A DNA stretch of 32,552 nt from Thermoguttaceae bacterium (GCA_017447745.1 JAFSMW010000080.1:1-32552); one strand, 5' to 3'; numbered from the stretch's first letter, positions 1 through 9,366 are shown. Notes: a model not told the origin generated them from the letters alone. Numbers and translations are program-made.

Positions 1-115
1 CCTGAATGCCGTAGGCTTTTCCGCGGGCGCAGGTCGCTCCCTCAACTACCAATTCGCCGTTTTCGTTTTTTGTTACGGTTAATTCACAACCCATTGGGCA
101 GCCGATGCAAATCAT
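1..115 (-). CDS. DUF1667 family protein, C-terminus beyond the window
   Basis: This is the first 38 codons of a small protein, running off the left edge. The visible start is M-I-C-I-G-C-P-M-G-C-E-L, followed by a short beta-like stretch and another Cys (in 'GATCARGKAYG'). The cysteine pattern CxxCxxxC plus a later C is typical of DUF1667, a small Cys-rich family encoded next to GlpA-like and GlpB-like flavoproteins. Its ATG overlaps the stop of the upstream gene (ATGA at 115-112), so the two are translationally coupled. The cysteines suggest a metal or Fe-S site and a role as an electron-transfer subunit of the flavoprotein pair, but no biochemical function is established. The family call is good from sequence and context; the role is inference. 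Confidence 0.8.
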   Translation of the reverse strand, partial: MICIGCPMGCELTVTKNENGELVVEGATCARGKAYGIQ

Positions 116-1377
116 TTCTTTTCCTCCAACACAACTTCTACAGTAACCTCGTCAACGCCGACAAACTGTTCTCGGGGCAATTCCACCCGTTGAGATTCTC
201 CGGGCGTCAAAATCATGGCGCGTCGTTTAAGCAGGATATTTTCTCCGGCGCGAATCTGCCAAGTCGCTTTTCGGTACACGTCAGCAGGACGGAACGAGAT
301 GGCGACTTTGTCTTCTGCGCCTTTGCTGCGAATGCGTTGGGGAACGCAGCCGCGAACGCCAAACCCGTCTTTGACAGCGGTATACGTTGGCGTTTCCTGT
401 GTCGTTTGCGCCGCGAATCGAGCCGCTTCTCTGCCTGCCGTTTCCGATTCCAGACTGACGTAGTCTACCAAATCGTGAACGTGAAGGACGTTACCGCATG
501 AGAAAATGCCGGGAATTTCCGTCTGCATGGAATCGTCAACCGTCGGGCCGCTTGTAACAGGCGAAAGCGGAATGTTGGCTTTGAGCGACAGCTCGTTTTC
601 AGGAATCAAGCCGACGGAAAGCAGGAGCGTATCGCATTCAAAGTATTGTTCCGTACCGGGAATAGGACGGCGTTTTTCGTCAACTTGAGCAACGGTAACG
701 CCCTCGACGCGTTCTTTTCCTCGGATTTCCGTTACAGTATGACTTAACAACAGCGGGATGTCAAAATCGTTAAGACATTGCGCGATGTTTCGTTTCAGAC
801 CGCTGGAATAGGGCATCAGTTCGACGCACGCCAGAACTTTTGCGCCTTCAAAGGTCATGCGGCGAGCCATAATCAAGCCGATGTCGCCTGACCCTAAAAT
901 GACGACGCGTTTGCCGGGCATGAGTCCTTCCATGTTGACCAGCCGCTGAGCGGTTCCAGCAGAATAGACGCCAGCCGGGCGCGTTCCGGGAATCATCAGC
1001 GCACCGCGGGTTCGTTCCCGGCAGCCCATCGCCAGGACAATCGCCTTGGCGCTAAAGACCTGAACGCCATGTTCCGGGCTGACCGCTGTAACCTGACGAT
1101 TTTCTGTTACATCCAAAACCATCGTTCGGCATTGAATTGGAATGTTCAATTCTTTGACGCGGTCGATAAACCGCTGGGCGTATTCCGGCCCGGTGAGTTC
1201 TTCCTTGAATCGGTGCAAGCCGAATCCGGGGTGAATGCACTGCTGAAGAATACCGCCGGGGGCGTCGTCGCGTTCGAGAATCAACACGTTTTCGCAGCCC
1301 GCTTCTCGAGCCGCGGCAGCCGCGGCAAGACCTGCCGGCCCAGCTCCGATAACCAATACATCAATTTCCTGATTCAT
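112..1377 (-). CDS. NAD(P)/FAD-dependent oxidoreductase, GlpB/HcnA-like subunit
   Basis: A 421-residue flavoprotein of the pyridine-nucleotide-disulfide oxidoreductase fold. The N-terminal FAD-binding Rossmann motif GAGPAG lies at residues 11-16, followed by a Glu-ending strand (LILERDDAPGG). A second dinucleotide motif GSGDIG lies near 162-167. A late 'CGNVLHVHDLVDYV' segment is the usual FAD-contacting region of this group. It starts one base after the stop of the GlpA-like gene and overlaps the DUF1667 start by 4 bases. This trio (GlpA-like with BFD, FAD oxidoreductase, DUF1667) is a recurring set annotated as an anaerobic-type glycerol-3-phosphate dehydrogenase. Related HcnABC and opine or hydroxyproline dehydrogenases share the architecture, so the substrate is not proven. 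The phosphate-ester transporter and phosphatase in the same operon favour G3P. Confidence 0.85.
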   Translation of the reverse strand: MNQEIDVLVIGAGPAGLAAAAAAREAGCENVLILERDDAPGGILQQCIHPGFGLHRFKEELTGPEYAQRFIDRVKELNIPIQCRTMVLDVTENRQVTAVSPEHGVQVFSAKAIVLAMGCRERTRGALMIPGTRPAGVYSAGTAQRLVNMEGLMPGKRVVILGSGDIGLIMARRMTFEGAKVLACVELMPYSSGLKRNIAQCLNDFDIPLLLSHTVTEIRGKERVEGVTVAQVDEKRRPIPGTEQYFECDTLLLSVGLIPENELSLKANIPLSPVTSGPTVDDSMQTEIPGIFSCGNVLHVHDLVDYVSLESETAGREAARFAAQTTQETPTYTAVKDGFGVRGCVPQRIRSKGAEDKVAISFRPADVYRKATWQIRAGENILLKRRAMILTPGESQRVELPREQFVGVDEVTVEVVLEEKK

Positions 1378-1378
1378 A

Positions 1379-2824
1379 TTATTTATCCTCCGGGAAAAGA
1401 CGGGAAAGAACCATCAGAGACTCTCCGCCGGCTTTTGTAATCTGTTCCTGCGGGACGCCCAACTCGTCCGCTAAAATCTCAATCAGACGCGGGGTGCAGA
1501 ATCCGCCTTGGCATCGCCCCATCGTGGCGCGAGTTCGTCGTTTAATGCCGTCGATTGTCGTTGCGCCAACACGGCAGCGGATGCTGGCGCGAATTTCTGC
1601 TTCGCTGATCGTTTCGCACCGACAAATAATGCGTCCGTAACGCGGGTCTTTCTCGATGAGTTTGTTGAGTTCTTCTGGAGAAAGCTCGCGAACGCGAGGC
1701 CAGTCGCTGACGTCGTCTGAAACGGTTTCCTTTTTCTTCGCGCCGAGTTTGGTCGCAACTTCCTGCCCCAAGTCCAAGCCAATAGCCGGGGCGGACGTCA
1801 AACCGGGGGATTCTACGCCCAACGCGTTGAAAAAGCCCGGCGCGTCCGGCGCTTCTCCGAGAACGAAATCGTGTTTGGTCGTTTCGTGCGCGCGGATGCC
1901 GCTGAACGTCGTAATCGCTTTGCGGAACGGAATCTCGGTCCAAATGCGGGTGGACAGACGGCGCATTTTGTCCAAACCGAACGCGGTCGTTTCTGTTGCT
2001 TCCGGGGATTCGATGTCTTCGCTGGTCGGGCCGACGATAATTGTGCCGTCTACCGTGGGAGAAACGAGAACGCCTTTGCCCATCGGGCCGGGGCACTGGA
2101 ACATTGTCGCCTTGAAGCAGCCCATTTCCGACTTATCGAGCATGACGTATTCGCCGCGGCGGGGCTGAATGTTGTACTTGGTCGCGCTGACCTGATTGTT
2201 CAAAAAAGCTGAACTGACGCCCGAGGCGTTGACGATCGCGCGCGCCTGGAACGTTTCGCCGTCTTCTGTTACAAGCGTCCAGAAACCGTCTTCCGGTTTG
2301 ACCGTTTTGACGGGTTTGTTAAAGAGGAATTTCACGCCGTTTGCAGCCGCATTTTCCGCTGTGCGGAACGTGAGATCATACGGACAGCAAATCCCGCCCG
2401 TCGGCGCCAGCAGAGCCGCAACGGCTTCTTTGCTGACGTTTGGCTCCAAAGCGCGAAGCTCGTCACGGTCGATAATTCTCAGTCCTTTTACGCCGTTTTG
2501 AATTCCTCGGTCGTACAGCTTTTGAAGGTTGGGCAGTTCCTCGTCTGAGAACGCAACGACCAGCGACGTGTTGCGAATAAACGGAACGTGAAGCTCGCGG
2601 CAGGTTTGCTCGAACATTTCGTTTCCGCGAACGTTGTATTTCGCCTTGTTTGACCCCGGCTCGGCGTCAAACCCGGCGTGAACGATTGCGCTGTTTGCCT
2701 TGGACGCCCCGGAGGCGACGTCTTCTTTTCCTTCCAGAACGAGTACGTCCAGCTCGTAGCGGGACAGGCAGCGCGCGATGGAACAGCCCACTACGCCCGC
2801 GCCCACGATTATTACGTCATTCAT
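1379..2824 (-). CDS. GlpA-like FAD-dependent dehydrogenase with C-terminal BFD [2Fe-2S] domain
   Basis: A DAO-family flavoprotein of 481 residues. It opens with MNDVIIVGAGVVGCSIAR (FAD-binding GxGxxG), followed by a SGASKANSAIVHAGFD segment typical of glycerol-3-phosphate and L-2-hydroxyglutarate dehydrogenases. The C-terminal 85 residues hold a BFD-type Fe-S domain with cysteines C401 and C403 (ICRC) and C438 and C443 (GRCQGGFC). An in-frame GTG at 2833 would add three residues. I chose the ATG at 2824 because AAGGTGAT sits at normal Shine-Dalgarno distance before it and overlaps that GTG. It is probably the catalytic subunit oxidising G3P to dihydroxyacetone phosphate and passing electrons through the Fe-S centre to its partners. 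An LhgO-like 2-hydroxyacid activity is the main alternative. Confidence 0.87.
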   Translation of the reverse strand: MNDVIIVGAGVVGCSIARCLSRYELDVLVLEGKEDVASGASKANSAIVHAGFDAEPGSNKAKYNVRGNEMFEQTCRELHVPFIRNTSLVVAFSDEELPNLQKLYDRGIQNGVKGLRIIDRDELRALEPNVSKEAVAALLAPTGGICCPYDLTFRTAENAAANGVKFLFNKPVKTVKPEDGFWTLVTEDGETFQARAIVNASGVSSAFLNNQVSATKYNIQPRRGEYVMLDKSEMGCFKATMFQCPGPMGKGVLVSPTVDGTIIVGPTSEDIESPEATETTAFGLDKMRRLSTRIWTEIPFRKAITTFSGIRAHETTKHDFVLGEAPDAPGFFNALGVESPGLTSAPAIGLDLGQEVATKLGAKKKETVSDDVSDWPRVRELSPEELNKLIEKDPRYGRIICRCETISEAEIRASIRCRVGATTIDGIKRRTRATMGRCQGGFCTPRLIEILADELGVPQEQITKAGGESLMVLSRLFPEDK

Positions 2825-2882
2825 AGTTATCACCTTAAAGTTATTAGCAAAGGAATATCGCTCGAGATTCTCCTGTTACGTT

Positions 2883-3728
2883 TTAATACTGCTCGACTTC
2901 GCCGAAATGGTTGAGCGTCAGCGCCGGCGGCGTCCCCTGGTATTTTTCCAAATCAGCCAGAGTTGTTTCGCCAGACAGGACGCAGATGAAGTCTACGCCG
3001 GCGTTGTCGGCAATGGCTTTGTCCGTATAAAGCCGATCGCCAACGACGGTAATTTCTTCCTTTTTGAAGTTCGCCAGAACCGGTTCCAACAGGGTCGGAG
3101 ACGGCTTGCCGAAAACGTGCGACGGCTTCATGCCGTTGGTCGTTTCCAGAAACTTTAACATCCCTCCAACGTCTGGAATCGGCCCCTCTTCCGACGGGCA
3201 ACAGTTGTCCGGATGCGTCGCGACAAAATCGACCGGGGCGCCTGCAATGGAGCGCAAACCGACAGCTGCATTCCCGCCATTACGTATATTCCATAACGCA
3301 GTGATGCGTCGCATCTTTTCGTAGGTCAGCTCCTTGTCGTAGGTCAGCGCGATGAGTTCGTTCTGTTCAGGATCGTATTCCAGCGTCACGCCTGCATCCG
3401 CCAACCGCTCAGCCATGTGCTGTTTAACCGCATCTGTCGAAATGAGGTAAACGGATTTATATCTCTTTTGACGGATATAGCTTTCCAGCGTAATGAGCGG
3501 GGTGAGAATCTGGCTCTCGTCTACGGGAATCGCAGCCCCGCTAATTTTTTTGAGGTATTCGGACGGGTTCTTGGAGGTGTTATTCGTCAAAAAAAAGAAC
3601 CGAAACCGTCCGCTTTTTGTTGTACGAATAACAAAATCCACAGCCTGCGGAATTGGGTTGGCGCCCATGAACAGAGTTCCGTCCAGGTCGCAGACAAACG
3701 CCTTTTTTTTACTCAATTCGTATGCCAT
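2883..3728 (-). CDS. HAD-IIA family sugar/glycerol phosphatase (NagD/PGP-like)
   Basis: A 281-residue haloacid-dehalogenase hydrolase of subfamily IIA. Motif I is CDLDGTLF, with nucleophile D14 and acid/base D16. Motif II is FFLTNNTSK, with T48. The motif III lysine lies in 'VFGKPSP', and motif IV is VVGDRLYTDKAIADNAG. A C2-type cap lies between motifs II and III, as in NagD, AraL, p-nitrophenylphosphatase and the phosphoglycolate/glycerol-3-phosphate phosphatases (PGP/AUM group). It lies between the antiporter gene (26-base gap) and the GlpA-like gene (58-base gap) on the same strand. A role in dephosphorylating G3P, or clearing a toxic side phosphate such as phosphoglycolate, is therefore plausible. 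Family assignment is secure; substrate is inference. Confidence 0.88.
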   Translation of the reverse strand: MAYELSKKKAFVCDLDGTLFMGANPIPQAVDFVIRTTKSGRFRFFFLTNNTSKNPSEYLKKISGAAIPVDESQILTPLITLESYIRQKRYKSVYLISTDAVKQHMAERLADAGVTLEYDPEQNELIALTYDKELTYEKMRRITALWNIRNGGNAAVGLRSIAGAPVDFVATHPDNCCPSEEGPIPDVGGMLKFLETTNGMKPSHVFGKPSPTLLEPVLANFKKEEITVVGDRLYTDKAIADNAGVDFICVLSGETTLADLEKYQGTPPALTLNHFGEVEQY

Positions 3729-3754
3729 GATTGAATCTCGTTCCCCGTTAAAAA

Positions 3755-5422
3755 CTACTCGTTCTCTTCTGCGGCTTTAACTAAATTTTCTTCAGTAGGA
3801 TCGGTTTTGTAACCCGTCGCCTTGGCATTCCACGCCAGAGCAAACAGAACCATGCCGATAAGAGCAAAGATGGCAATTGAGCCCAGAGCAATGCCCCAGC
3901 CGTAATGAACCTGGATAAAGGCAATGCCGATGCCGGAAACGATTGTGGATGCGTAGCCCATAATGCCGGTGAATCCGTTTGCCATAGCCGCAGCCTCTTT
4001 GGTTGCCTGGTTAGCGGCAACGATGCCGATGAGCGCCTGCGGTCCGTAAATGAAGAACCCGGCTCCCATGAGCAGCAAGGTTACTAACCAGATTGGAGCT
4101 GGAGTCGGTTCGTTACTTGACAAAAAGACGACTTGTGAATCGGCAAACTTCTCTTGCAATTTAGCGGTAAAGAGGGATTCTTCATCCTTATATCCCTGCA
4201 GTTTTTCTTTTTTCTTTGCAATAGCCTTTTCTTCTCGGACTCGTTTCTTTTCGTTTTTAATGCTGTTCAAATCGACATTGGCGCCGGTAAGCTCTTCCGT
4301 AGTATAGACGGTATACAAAACCAACTCCGGAGCCTCTTTCTCAGCCTGCTGATACTTAACAACAATATTTTCGTCAAAGTCTTTTAATAGCGTTCTAACT
4401 TCCGAAGCTTGAGGTTGATGGTCTTTGTTGACAGAAAAATGCAGTTCTGTTCCCCCGTTTGGCAAGATCCAAAAACCGAACGAAAACAGAGCGGCGCAAA
4501 GCATGCAAATGACGCACATTCGAACTCCGCGTCCTTTAAAAAATTTGTCAGATGCCCAACCGGCAAAAATAGTTCCGACAACAGCGGCTAATTCAAAGGC
4601 GATAATCATCAAACCGCCCTTGGAAACAGGGATGCCTTTGAACTGTTTCAGGAAGGTTGGCCCCCAGTCGAGGAAACCAAATCGGACAATGTATACAAAA
4701 AAGTTTGCCAAGGCGACAAGCCAAATCACTTTGTTGCAGAAAACAAGACGGAAGCGATCCGACGTTGTGATTTCAGAGGACGGTTTATGCGTCGCCGCCG
4801 CTTCAATTTCCAGTTCGTGTACGCCGGCTTCTGTAGGCGAATCCTTTACGCAGAAGAAACAAAAGACGGTAGCCGCTGCCGCCAACGCTGCTGGAACCCA
4901 GAAACACCAACGCCAGTTAAGCCCCAGCGGTCCAAGGATAAGCGAGCAAAGTCCTAAAGCCAACACGGCGCCAAAGCTGTGAGATGTATTCCAAATCGCC
5001 ATTTTGGTCGCCAGCTCTTTGGGATGAATCCAGTGAGTAAGCATTTTCGCGCAGGCGGGGAACCCCATGCCCAGCGTCCAGCCGTTAATTACCCAGAATA
5101 TGCCAAAGAGAATCGTTAACGATGTACAGCCAAACAGAAAGTTCATCAGCGCAGTAAGAGCCAAGCCGATTGCCATGAAAATTCGTCCATTCAATCTGTC
5201 TGCCCAGAACCCGTTTACAAAACGGCTTACTCCGTAGAGAACGCCATGAACGGTAAGAATAATTCCAATCGCGTACTTGGAAATCACTCCGTCTTCAAAC
5301 ATTTCAACTTGCGCCATAGACAGGTTCTTACGCGTAACGTAAAAGAACATGTAGACGATCATGCTAAAGATGATGAATTTCCACTGTTCAACCGAGAATT
5401 TTTTCTGTTCTTCGCTGGTCAT
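3755..5422 (-). CDS. Organophosphate:phosphate antiporter, GlpT/UhpT family MFS transporter with a large charged insert
   Basis: A 555-residue major-facilitator protein. Helix 1 carries YVTRKN (R31), matching the 'VRKN' motif of GlpT. Helix 7 carries 'VRFGFLDWGPTF' (R247), matching the second substrate-phosphate-binding arginine. 'WNTSHSFG' (H148) matches the GlpT histidine region. These three positions bind phosphate in the GlpT/UhpT group, so import of G3P or a sugar phosphate in exchange for Pi is likely. Typical family length is about 450. The excess is a highly charged Lys/Glu-rich insert at about 321-441, between helices of the C-terminal half and unlike any canonical GlpT loop. It is the first gene of the operon. 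The start is supported by CGGAG nine bases upstream of the ATG. Confidence 0.9.
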   Translation of the reverse strand: MTSEEQKKFSVEQWKFIIFSMIVYMFFYVTRKNLSMAQVEMFEDGVISKYAIGIILTVHGVLYGVSRFVNGFWADRLNGRIFMAIGLALTALMNFLFGCTSLTILFGIFWVINGWTLGMGFPACAKMLTHWIHPKELATKMAIWNTSHSFGAVLALGLCSLILGPLGLNWRWCFWVPAALAAAATVFCFFCVKDSPTEAGVHELEIEAAATHKPSSEITTSDRFRLVFCNKVIWLVALANFFVYIVRFGFLDWGPTFLKQFKGIPVSKGGLMIIAFELAAVVGTIFAGWASDKFFKGRGVRMCVICMLCAALFSFGFWILPNGGTELHFSVNKDHQPQASEVRTLLKDFDENIVVKYQQAEKEAPELVLYTVYTTEELTGANVDLNSIKNEKKRVREEKAIAKKKEKLQGYKDEESLFTAKLQEKFADSQVVFLSSNEPTPAPIWLVTLLLMGAGFFIYGPQALIGIVAANQATKEAAAMANGFTGIMGYASTIVSGIGIAFIQVHYGWGIALGSIAIFALIGMVLFALAWNAKATGYKTDPTEENLVKAAEENE

Positions 5423-5588
5423 GTTTGATTACTCCGAAGGGATTGTTCTGGACGCTTCTAATAACAGCATTTTCTGAGGGGTGCGTAAAAAGCGCAAACC
5501 ATCTGATTAGACGATTATCGCCCTTCGCGACAAGGTTTTAATGTCTGCTATTTTGAAGTGTCGTTTTTGATTACTAACGCCTCCTTTA

Positions 5589-5616
5589 AATATACCCAAT
5601 ACATTCTGATTGTCAA
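5589..5616 (-). promoter_or_regulatory. Sigma70-type promoter of the G3P operon
   Basis: On the minus strand, TTGACA (5616-5611) is separated by 16 bases from TATATT (5594-5589), close to the consensus. Transcription would begin near 5582, giving a leader of about 160 bases before the antiporter ATG at 5422. The leader holds a short CCTT/AAGG stem (5535-5520 region), but I recognise no known riboswitch. No other good promoter is apparent before the following four genes, supporting a single operon. Confidence 0.65.
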
Positions 5617-5657
5617 GTAGTAATGGAATAAAAGATGCGTTGAGGATAAACAATTAA

Positions 5658-5688
5658 GCGAGCCGGGGCGCGTTAGCTCCCGACTCGC
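5658..5688 (-). terminator. Probable terminator downstream of the first PEP-CTERM gene
   Basis: The inverted repeat GCGAGCCGGG ... CCCGACTCGC has one mismatch and lies 32 bases past the stop codon at 5720. On the minus strand the stem is followed by TTAATTGTTT, a weak U-rich run. It separates the PEP-CTERM gene from the G3P operon promoter. The GCGAG/CTCGC arms recur in the hairpins at 9214-9251 and 29242-29273, suggesting a lineage-typical terminator or REP form. Confidence 0.55.
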
Positions 5689-5719
5689 CGATTGATTTTA
5701 CGTTACGCTTGCGAAATTG

Positions 5720-8700
5720 TTATTTGAGAGTTCGTTTTCGAACGTAGAATAGTCCCGCGGTTCCGAGGATCAGCAGCGCCCAGGTCGACGGTTCCGGGAC
5801 GGCGTTGGCGTCTACAGACGCGAAAACAGAATACCCATCCGTCGTCAAGTTCCAGTAATACGCATCTTCTGGGGTCAGGAACGATGTCCAGTAGTCAAGA
5901 TCGGCGTATTGACCATCCAGTCCTTGCGGATCGTTAAAAATTTCGTACGTTGCGCCGGGCTGAATAGACGTAAAGACGTATTCGACAATCGCGCCGTCCG
6001 CAATATTGAACGTATTGGCGATGAGCGTATCCATGCCGGTGGCATCCTGCTCCATCAACAGAGTTGAACCCGGATTGAGCGTAAAGATGCCGTCAATTGT
6101 CAACGTTCCAACCGAGTTGCCCGGCGAGAACGTTGCGGTTGTATATCCTTCGTCGAGTTTTTTGCCGACTTCCAGCGTTCCTTTGTAGTACTCTTTCATA
6201 TCCAGACGACCGGACGAAACAAGGAAATGACTGGCGTCAACCTGTCCAGCTGAAGCAGCGTAAATCTGCAGCGTTCCAGCGCCAGTCTTTTCCACTGTAC
6301 CGGTACTGACTATCTTGTTAGAATTGTCAATCGTCAGCAGTTTCGACTGTCCTTCTGTCACATTATATATCAACGTTCCGTTATCCCCAACCGTCGTCAG
6401 ACCGTTAGTAACAACGGCGTTGCCGGTCAATTCCAGAACGCCTGCGGAAACAATCGTTTCACCGGTATAGGCGTTTGCGCCGGATAGTTTCAGCGTACCA
6501 TCGCCAAGTTTGGAAATAGAACAAGTGTATATTGTACCATTAGTATAAGTCCCCAGAATTGCGCCTGTTAAATCCAACTGCGAATTAGCGGCGGTATCAA
6601 TTTTAAGCGTACCGTTATGACGAAGCAGCAGCGTGGGCGAGATCGTTGAAACGGTTGGATTATCTGACGTTGCGCCATCCAGAGCGTACGAATAGAACTC
6701 CACGCCCCCATTCAAAATGTCGAACGTACTGCCGCTGCTCGCTTTAGCCGTGCCGCCGTACATGTGAAGCCGAGTGTTATTGAGAGTTTCATTCTCCACG
6801 GTACTGTCCATCGTACCGTAAATATACATCTTTGTATTGGCTGAACCCCATCCAAGCGTATCTTTCGCCGCGCAATCTAACAGAGCGCCTTGAGCAATGG
6901 TGATTGTACCGTTGAATCGTTTACCAGAGCCAAAACCATTGGTCAGCTTCAACGTTCCTTCTTGTACTTCAACCTGACCGCTGATCCATTTATTTGTAGA
7001 AAGCGTTCCAGCGCCTGTTTTAATCGTCTTGCCGCCGTTGGTAAGATTGTCAACGTTGTTAGTGATTGAAACTGTTCCAGACTCAATCGCGAATTCAATC
7101 AGAGCGTTGCTGTTCATGGTCGTGCCGGTTCCGACAGAGGAGCCTGTAATTAAAAGCTTACCAGCGTTAACAGTAATTCCACCGGAAAAAGTGTTCGTTC
7201 CAGACAATTTCAGCGTACCGTCGCCGTCTTTGGATATAGAGCCAGAGCCGGTAAGAACGCCGGAAACAGTAAGCTCGCTATCTTCAACATCGATAGTTAA
7301 TGTTGACGAATTTTTAATTGCAGAAGCGATTGAGGAAGAGCCTGTAGAAGTAATAGTCCCATTTCGAGTACTAAAATCCAAACCGTCTCCCGAAGTCCCA
7401 TGACTTTTGACAGTTCCACCATTAATCTCAAGGGATCTCATGTGTAAATATTGATTAGGAGTCAATGAACCGCCATTGATAATGACATTGGGAATATTGC
7501 TTCCAAAAACGTTATGAGATTGGGCTACGACAGCAGCGCCGCTATTGATGGTCAAATCGCCTGTTCCAACAGAACTCTTACCCTTGTTAGTACCTGTAAG
7601 GTACAGCGTACCAGCGGAAACCGTAGTGCCGCCGGTATAGTTTTGTCCGTCGTTTCCAGCAGTAATCTTCAAATCGCCCGCGCCGGTTTTGATAATTCCG
7701 CCATCACCGGTAAGAGCGCCGCTCCACGTAATCATTTTTCCTTCAGCCGGAGCAAATGTAACTGCGCCAGATGAAATTTCCGCGTTCAAACCGGATGACC
7801 AGTTTGAGCCGTTGGTTCCGAACGTTCCGCCGGAAAGAGCGATTGAGTAAGCGCCGTCAGAAGACGCAATTCCTCCTTCTCCAACGTTGATCGTTCCAGA
7901 CGACATGTTGAGATTGCCGGTATTGGTAAGCGTAATCGCCTTGGCATTGAGAACGCCGTCGCCGCCGTCCTCGCCGTTTTTGGCAACATTAAGCGTTCCG
8001 CCGTATTGAATTGCAAACGTATCAGCAGCGTTGACCGTTCCAGAATGGAGGTTGAAGACGTTTGAGACTTGCTTTGGCGTAAACGTTTGATATAATCCAA
8101 CTTCAAAAGAATTGCCTGTCTGATTGAAATTCGCGGTTCCGCCGGTCATGTTAAAGGCGTTAAAGCCAGAATCTTTAGAGCACCACAAACCCGCGTCAGC
8201 TGTGGTCGTGAGAGTTCCGCCGGAAAGGTTGTACGTTCCGTTTCCAGCGCCCCAGCCAAAGACAAGCGATTTATTAAAGGTTGCGCTTCCGCCAGACTGG
8301 TTAATAACTCCGTTAGCTGTTACGCCAATATAGGAAATGTTGTCAATAGTCGCAGTTCCGCCCTGGATATTCATGATCGCAGACGCGCTGCTCATTCGGA
8401 ATTGACCGCTTCCGGCAAGATTAAACGTACCGCCGTCATTAAGCGTGATCGTATTGTTATTTACAAAATTTGCACCGGAAGTGTAGTCAAACGTCCCGGA
8501 AATAGTCATGCCTGTCTGATTATATGTTCCGCCATCGACGGTCAATGTACCGCCAGCATCAATGATTGTAGTGTTCTGAACGGTAAGCGTTCCATTGCTC
8601 AGAACGGAAATGGATTTATTTGGCGCGATTGTAAGTTTTGAGTTGCTGTTGCGGGTAACCGAAACGGTACCCGTATCGCCGCCGATAGTCAGGCTTTTAA

Positions 8701-8953
8701 CCCCGTCGCCAAGATGGCTGTAGTCAAAAGAAACGGTTGAACCGTCGACCTGGACGAACGCGGAAATCACGTCGCTAGAGGATGACAATGGGACGGGGGC
8801 GTCGGAACCATCGCTTAATTGCCATTTGGATTGTGTAAAGTAATTGCCGGATCCGCCCTTCCAGTAATAATCGTAATTCTCTGCCTGAACAGAAAATGTA
8901 ACGGAAAGCAGGGCTGCGAAAAGAGCGACGATTGCAAACGTTCGTTTTGCCAT
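5720..8953 (-). CDS. PEP-CTERM protein with autotransporter-associated (PATR) beta-strand repeats
   Basis: A secreted protein of about 1077 residues. I start it at the ATG at 8953 (MAKRTFAIVALFAALLSVTFSVQA), not at an upstream ATG, because this gives a clean signal peptide with AlaGlnAla before the cleavage site and GGAG ten bases upstream. The body is a run of short Gly/Thr/Ser/Asn-rich units of the form 'GxLTKxGxGTLxLSGxNTxxGxTTVxAGxL', the PATR repeat expected to form a right-handed beta-helix. Near the C-terminus is FSPGNSVGTLTIDG, then VPEPSTWALLILG, a hydrophobic helix and an Arg/Lys tail: the PEP-CTERM signal processed by an exosortase. There is no outer-membrane beta-barrel domain, so it is not a classical type V autotransporter. 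It is likely a surface or matrix protein with unknown ligand. It lacks the 210-residue module of the next three proteins. A possible -10 (TATAAT, minus strand) is at 9030-9025. Confidence 0.88.
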   Translation of the reverse strand: MAKRTFAIVALFAALLSVTFSVQAENYDYYWKGGSGNYFTQSKWQLSDGSDAPVPLSSSSDVISAFVQVDGSTVSFDYSHLGDGVKSLTIGGDTGTVSVTRNSNSKLTIAPNKSISVLSNGTLTVQNTTIIDAGGTLTVDGGTYNQTGMTISGTFDYTSGANFVNNNTITLNDGGTFNLAGSGQFRMSSASAIMNIQGGTATIDNISYIGVTANGVINQSGGSATFNKSLVFGWGAGNGTYNLSGGTLTTTADAGLWCSKDSGFNAFNMTGGTANFNQTGNSFEVGLYQTFTPKQVSNVFNLHSGTVNAADTFAIQYGGTLNVAKNGEDGGDGVLNAKAITLTNTGNLNMSSGTINVGEGGIASSDGAYSIALSGGTFGTNGSNWSSGLNAEISSGAVTFAPAEGKMITWSGALTGDGGIIKTGAGDLKITAGNDGQNYTGGTTVSAGTLYLTGTNKGKSSVGTGDLTINSGAAVVAQSHNVFGSNIPNVIINGGSLTPNQYLHMRSLEINGGTVKSHGTSGDGLDFSTRNGTITSTGSSSIASAIKNSSTLTIDVEDSELTVSGVLTGSGSISKDGDGTLKLSGTNTFSGGITVNAGKLLITGSSVGTGTTMNSNALIEFAIESGTVSITNNVDNLTNGGKTIKTGAGTLSTNKWISGQVEVQEGTLKLTNGFGSGKRFNGTITIAQGALLDCAAKDTLGWGSANTKMYIYGTMDSTVENETLNNTRLHMYGGTAKASSGSTFDILNGGVEFYSYALDGATSDNPTVSTISPTLLLRHNGTLKIDTAANSQLDLTGAILGTYTNGTIYTCSISKLGDGTLKLSGANAYTGETIVSAGVLELTGNAVVTNGLTTVGDNGTLIYNVTEGQSKLLTIDNSNKIVSTGTVEKTGAGTLQIYAASAGQVDASHFLVSSGRLDMKEYYKGTLEVGKKLDEGYTTATFSPGNSVGTLTIDGIFTLNPGSTLLMEQDATGMDTLIANTFNIADGAIVEYVFTSIQPGATYEIFNDPQGLDGQYADLDYWTSFLTPEDAYYWNLTTDGYSVFASVDANAVPEPSTWALLILGTAGLFYVRKRTLK

Positions 8954-9178
8954 TGGGGGGAATCTCCAAAAATGTTTATTTGTAAAGGTGTATAGTACCA
9001 AATAATAATTCTACTTAATAATATATTATAACCTGTAATTGGGAATTATTGAAGAACTTTGAAAAGATTTTTTGAAAATTATAGAAAAAACGAGCTGTTT
9101 ATGCGGGAGAAAGCAGAGAAAATTGGAGTGAGACGGCTTGACGTCGCTTTTAAACTTGACGGCTTCTTTTTTTCTGTA

Positions 9179-9366
9179 GCGAGCTGCGCTCGCCGGTTTG
9201 AGCAATTCTATTAATTAAAAAAGCGAGAGTTCCGCTATCGCTTCCCTCTCGCACTCCGAGATGTTATACTAAATTAGCTCCTCACTCCTTCCGTGGGTTA
9301 AAACCCACGGCTAGAAATATTGAACCGCTAAAGCGGTTCTAGCGGAAGCGTAACTTCATTCGCTTC
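9179..9366. repeat. Cluster of REP-like palindromes in the 9002-9376 intergenic region
   Basis: This 375-base gap holds no convincing gene. It contains stacked perfect palindromes: GCGAGC-TGC-GCTCGC (9179-9193), GCGAGAG...CTCTCGC (9214-9251 region), CCGTGGGTT-AA-AACCCACGG (9291-9310), AACCGCT-AA-AGCGGTT (9323-9338) nested within GCTAGAA...TTCTAGC (9310-9343), and GAAGCG...CGCTTC (9345-9366). Such runs look like REP/BIME-type repeats; the GCGAGAG stem may also terminate the upstream minus-strand gene ending at 9377. The rest (9002-9178) is AT-rich and includes the putative promoter for the 8953 gene. Confidence 0.6.

Noticed and set aside
5423-5582. Riboswitch in the leader of the G3P operon
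   Set aside because: The 160-base leader has only short stems and no recognisable aptamer pattern, so only the promoter is reported.
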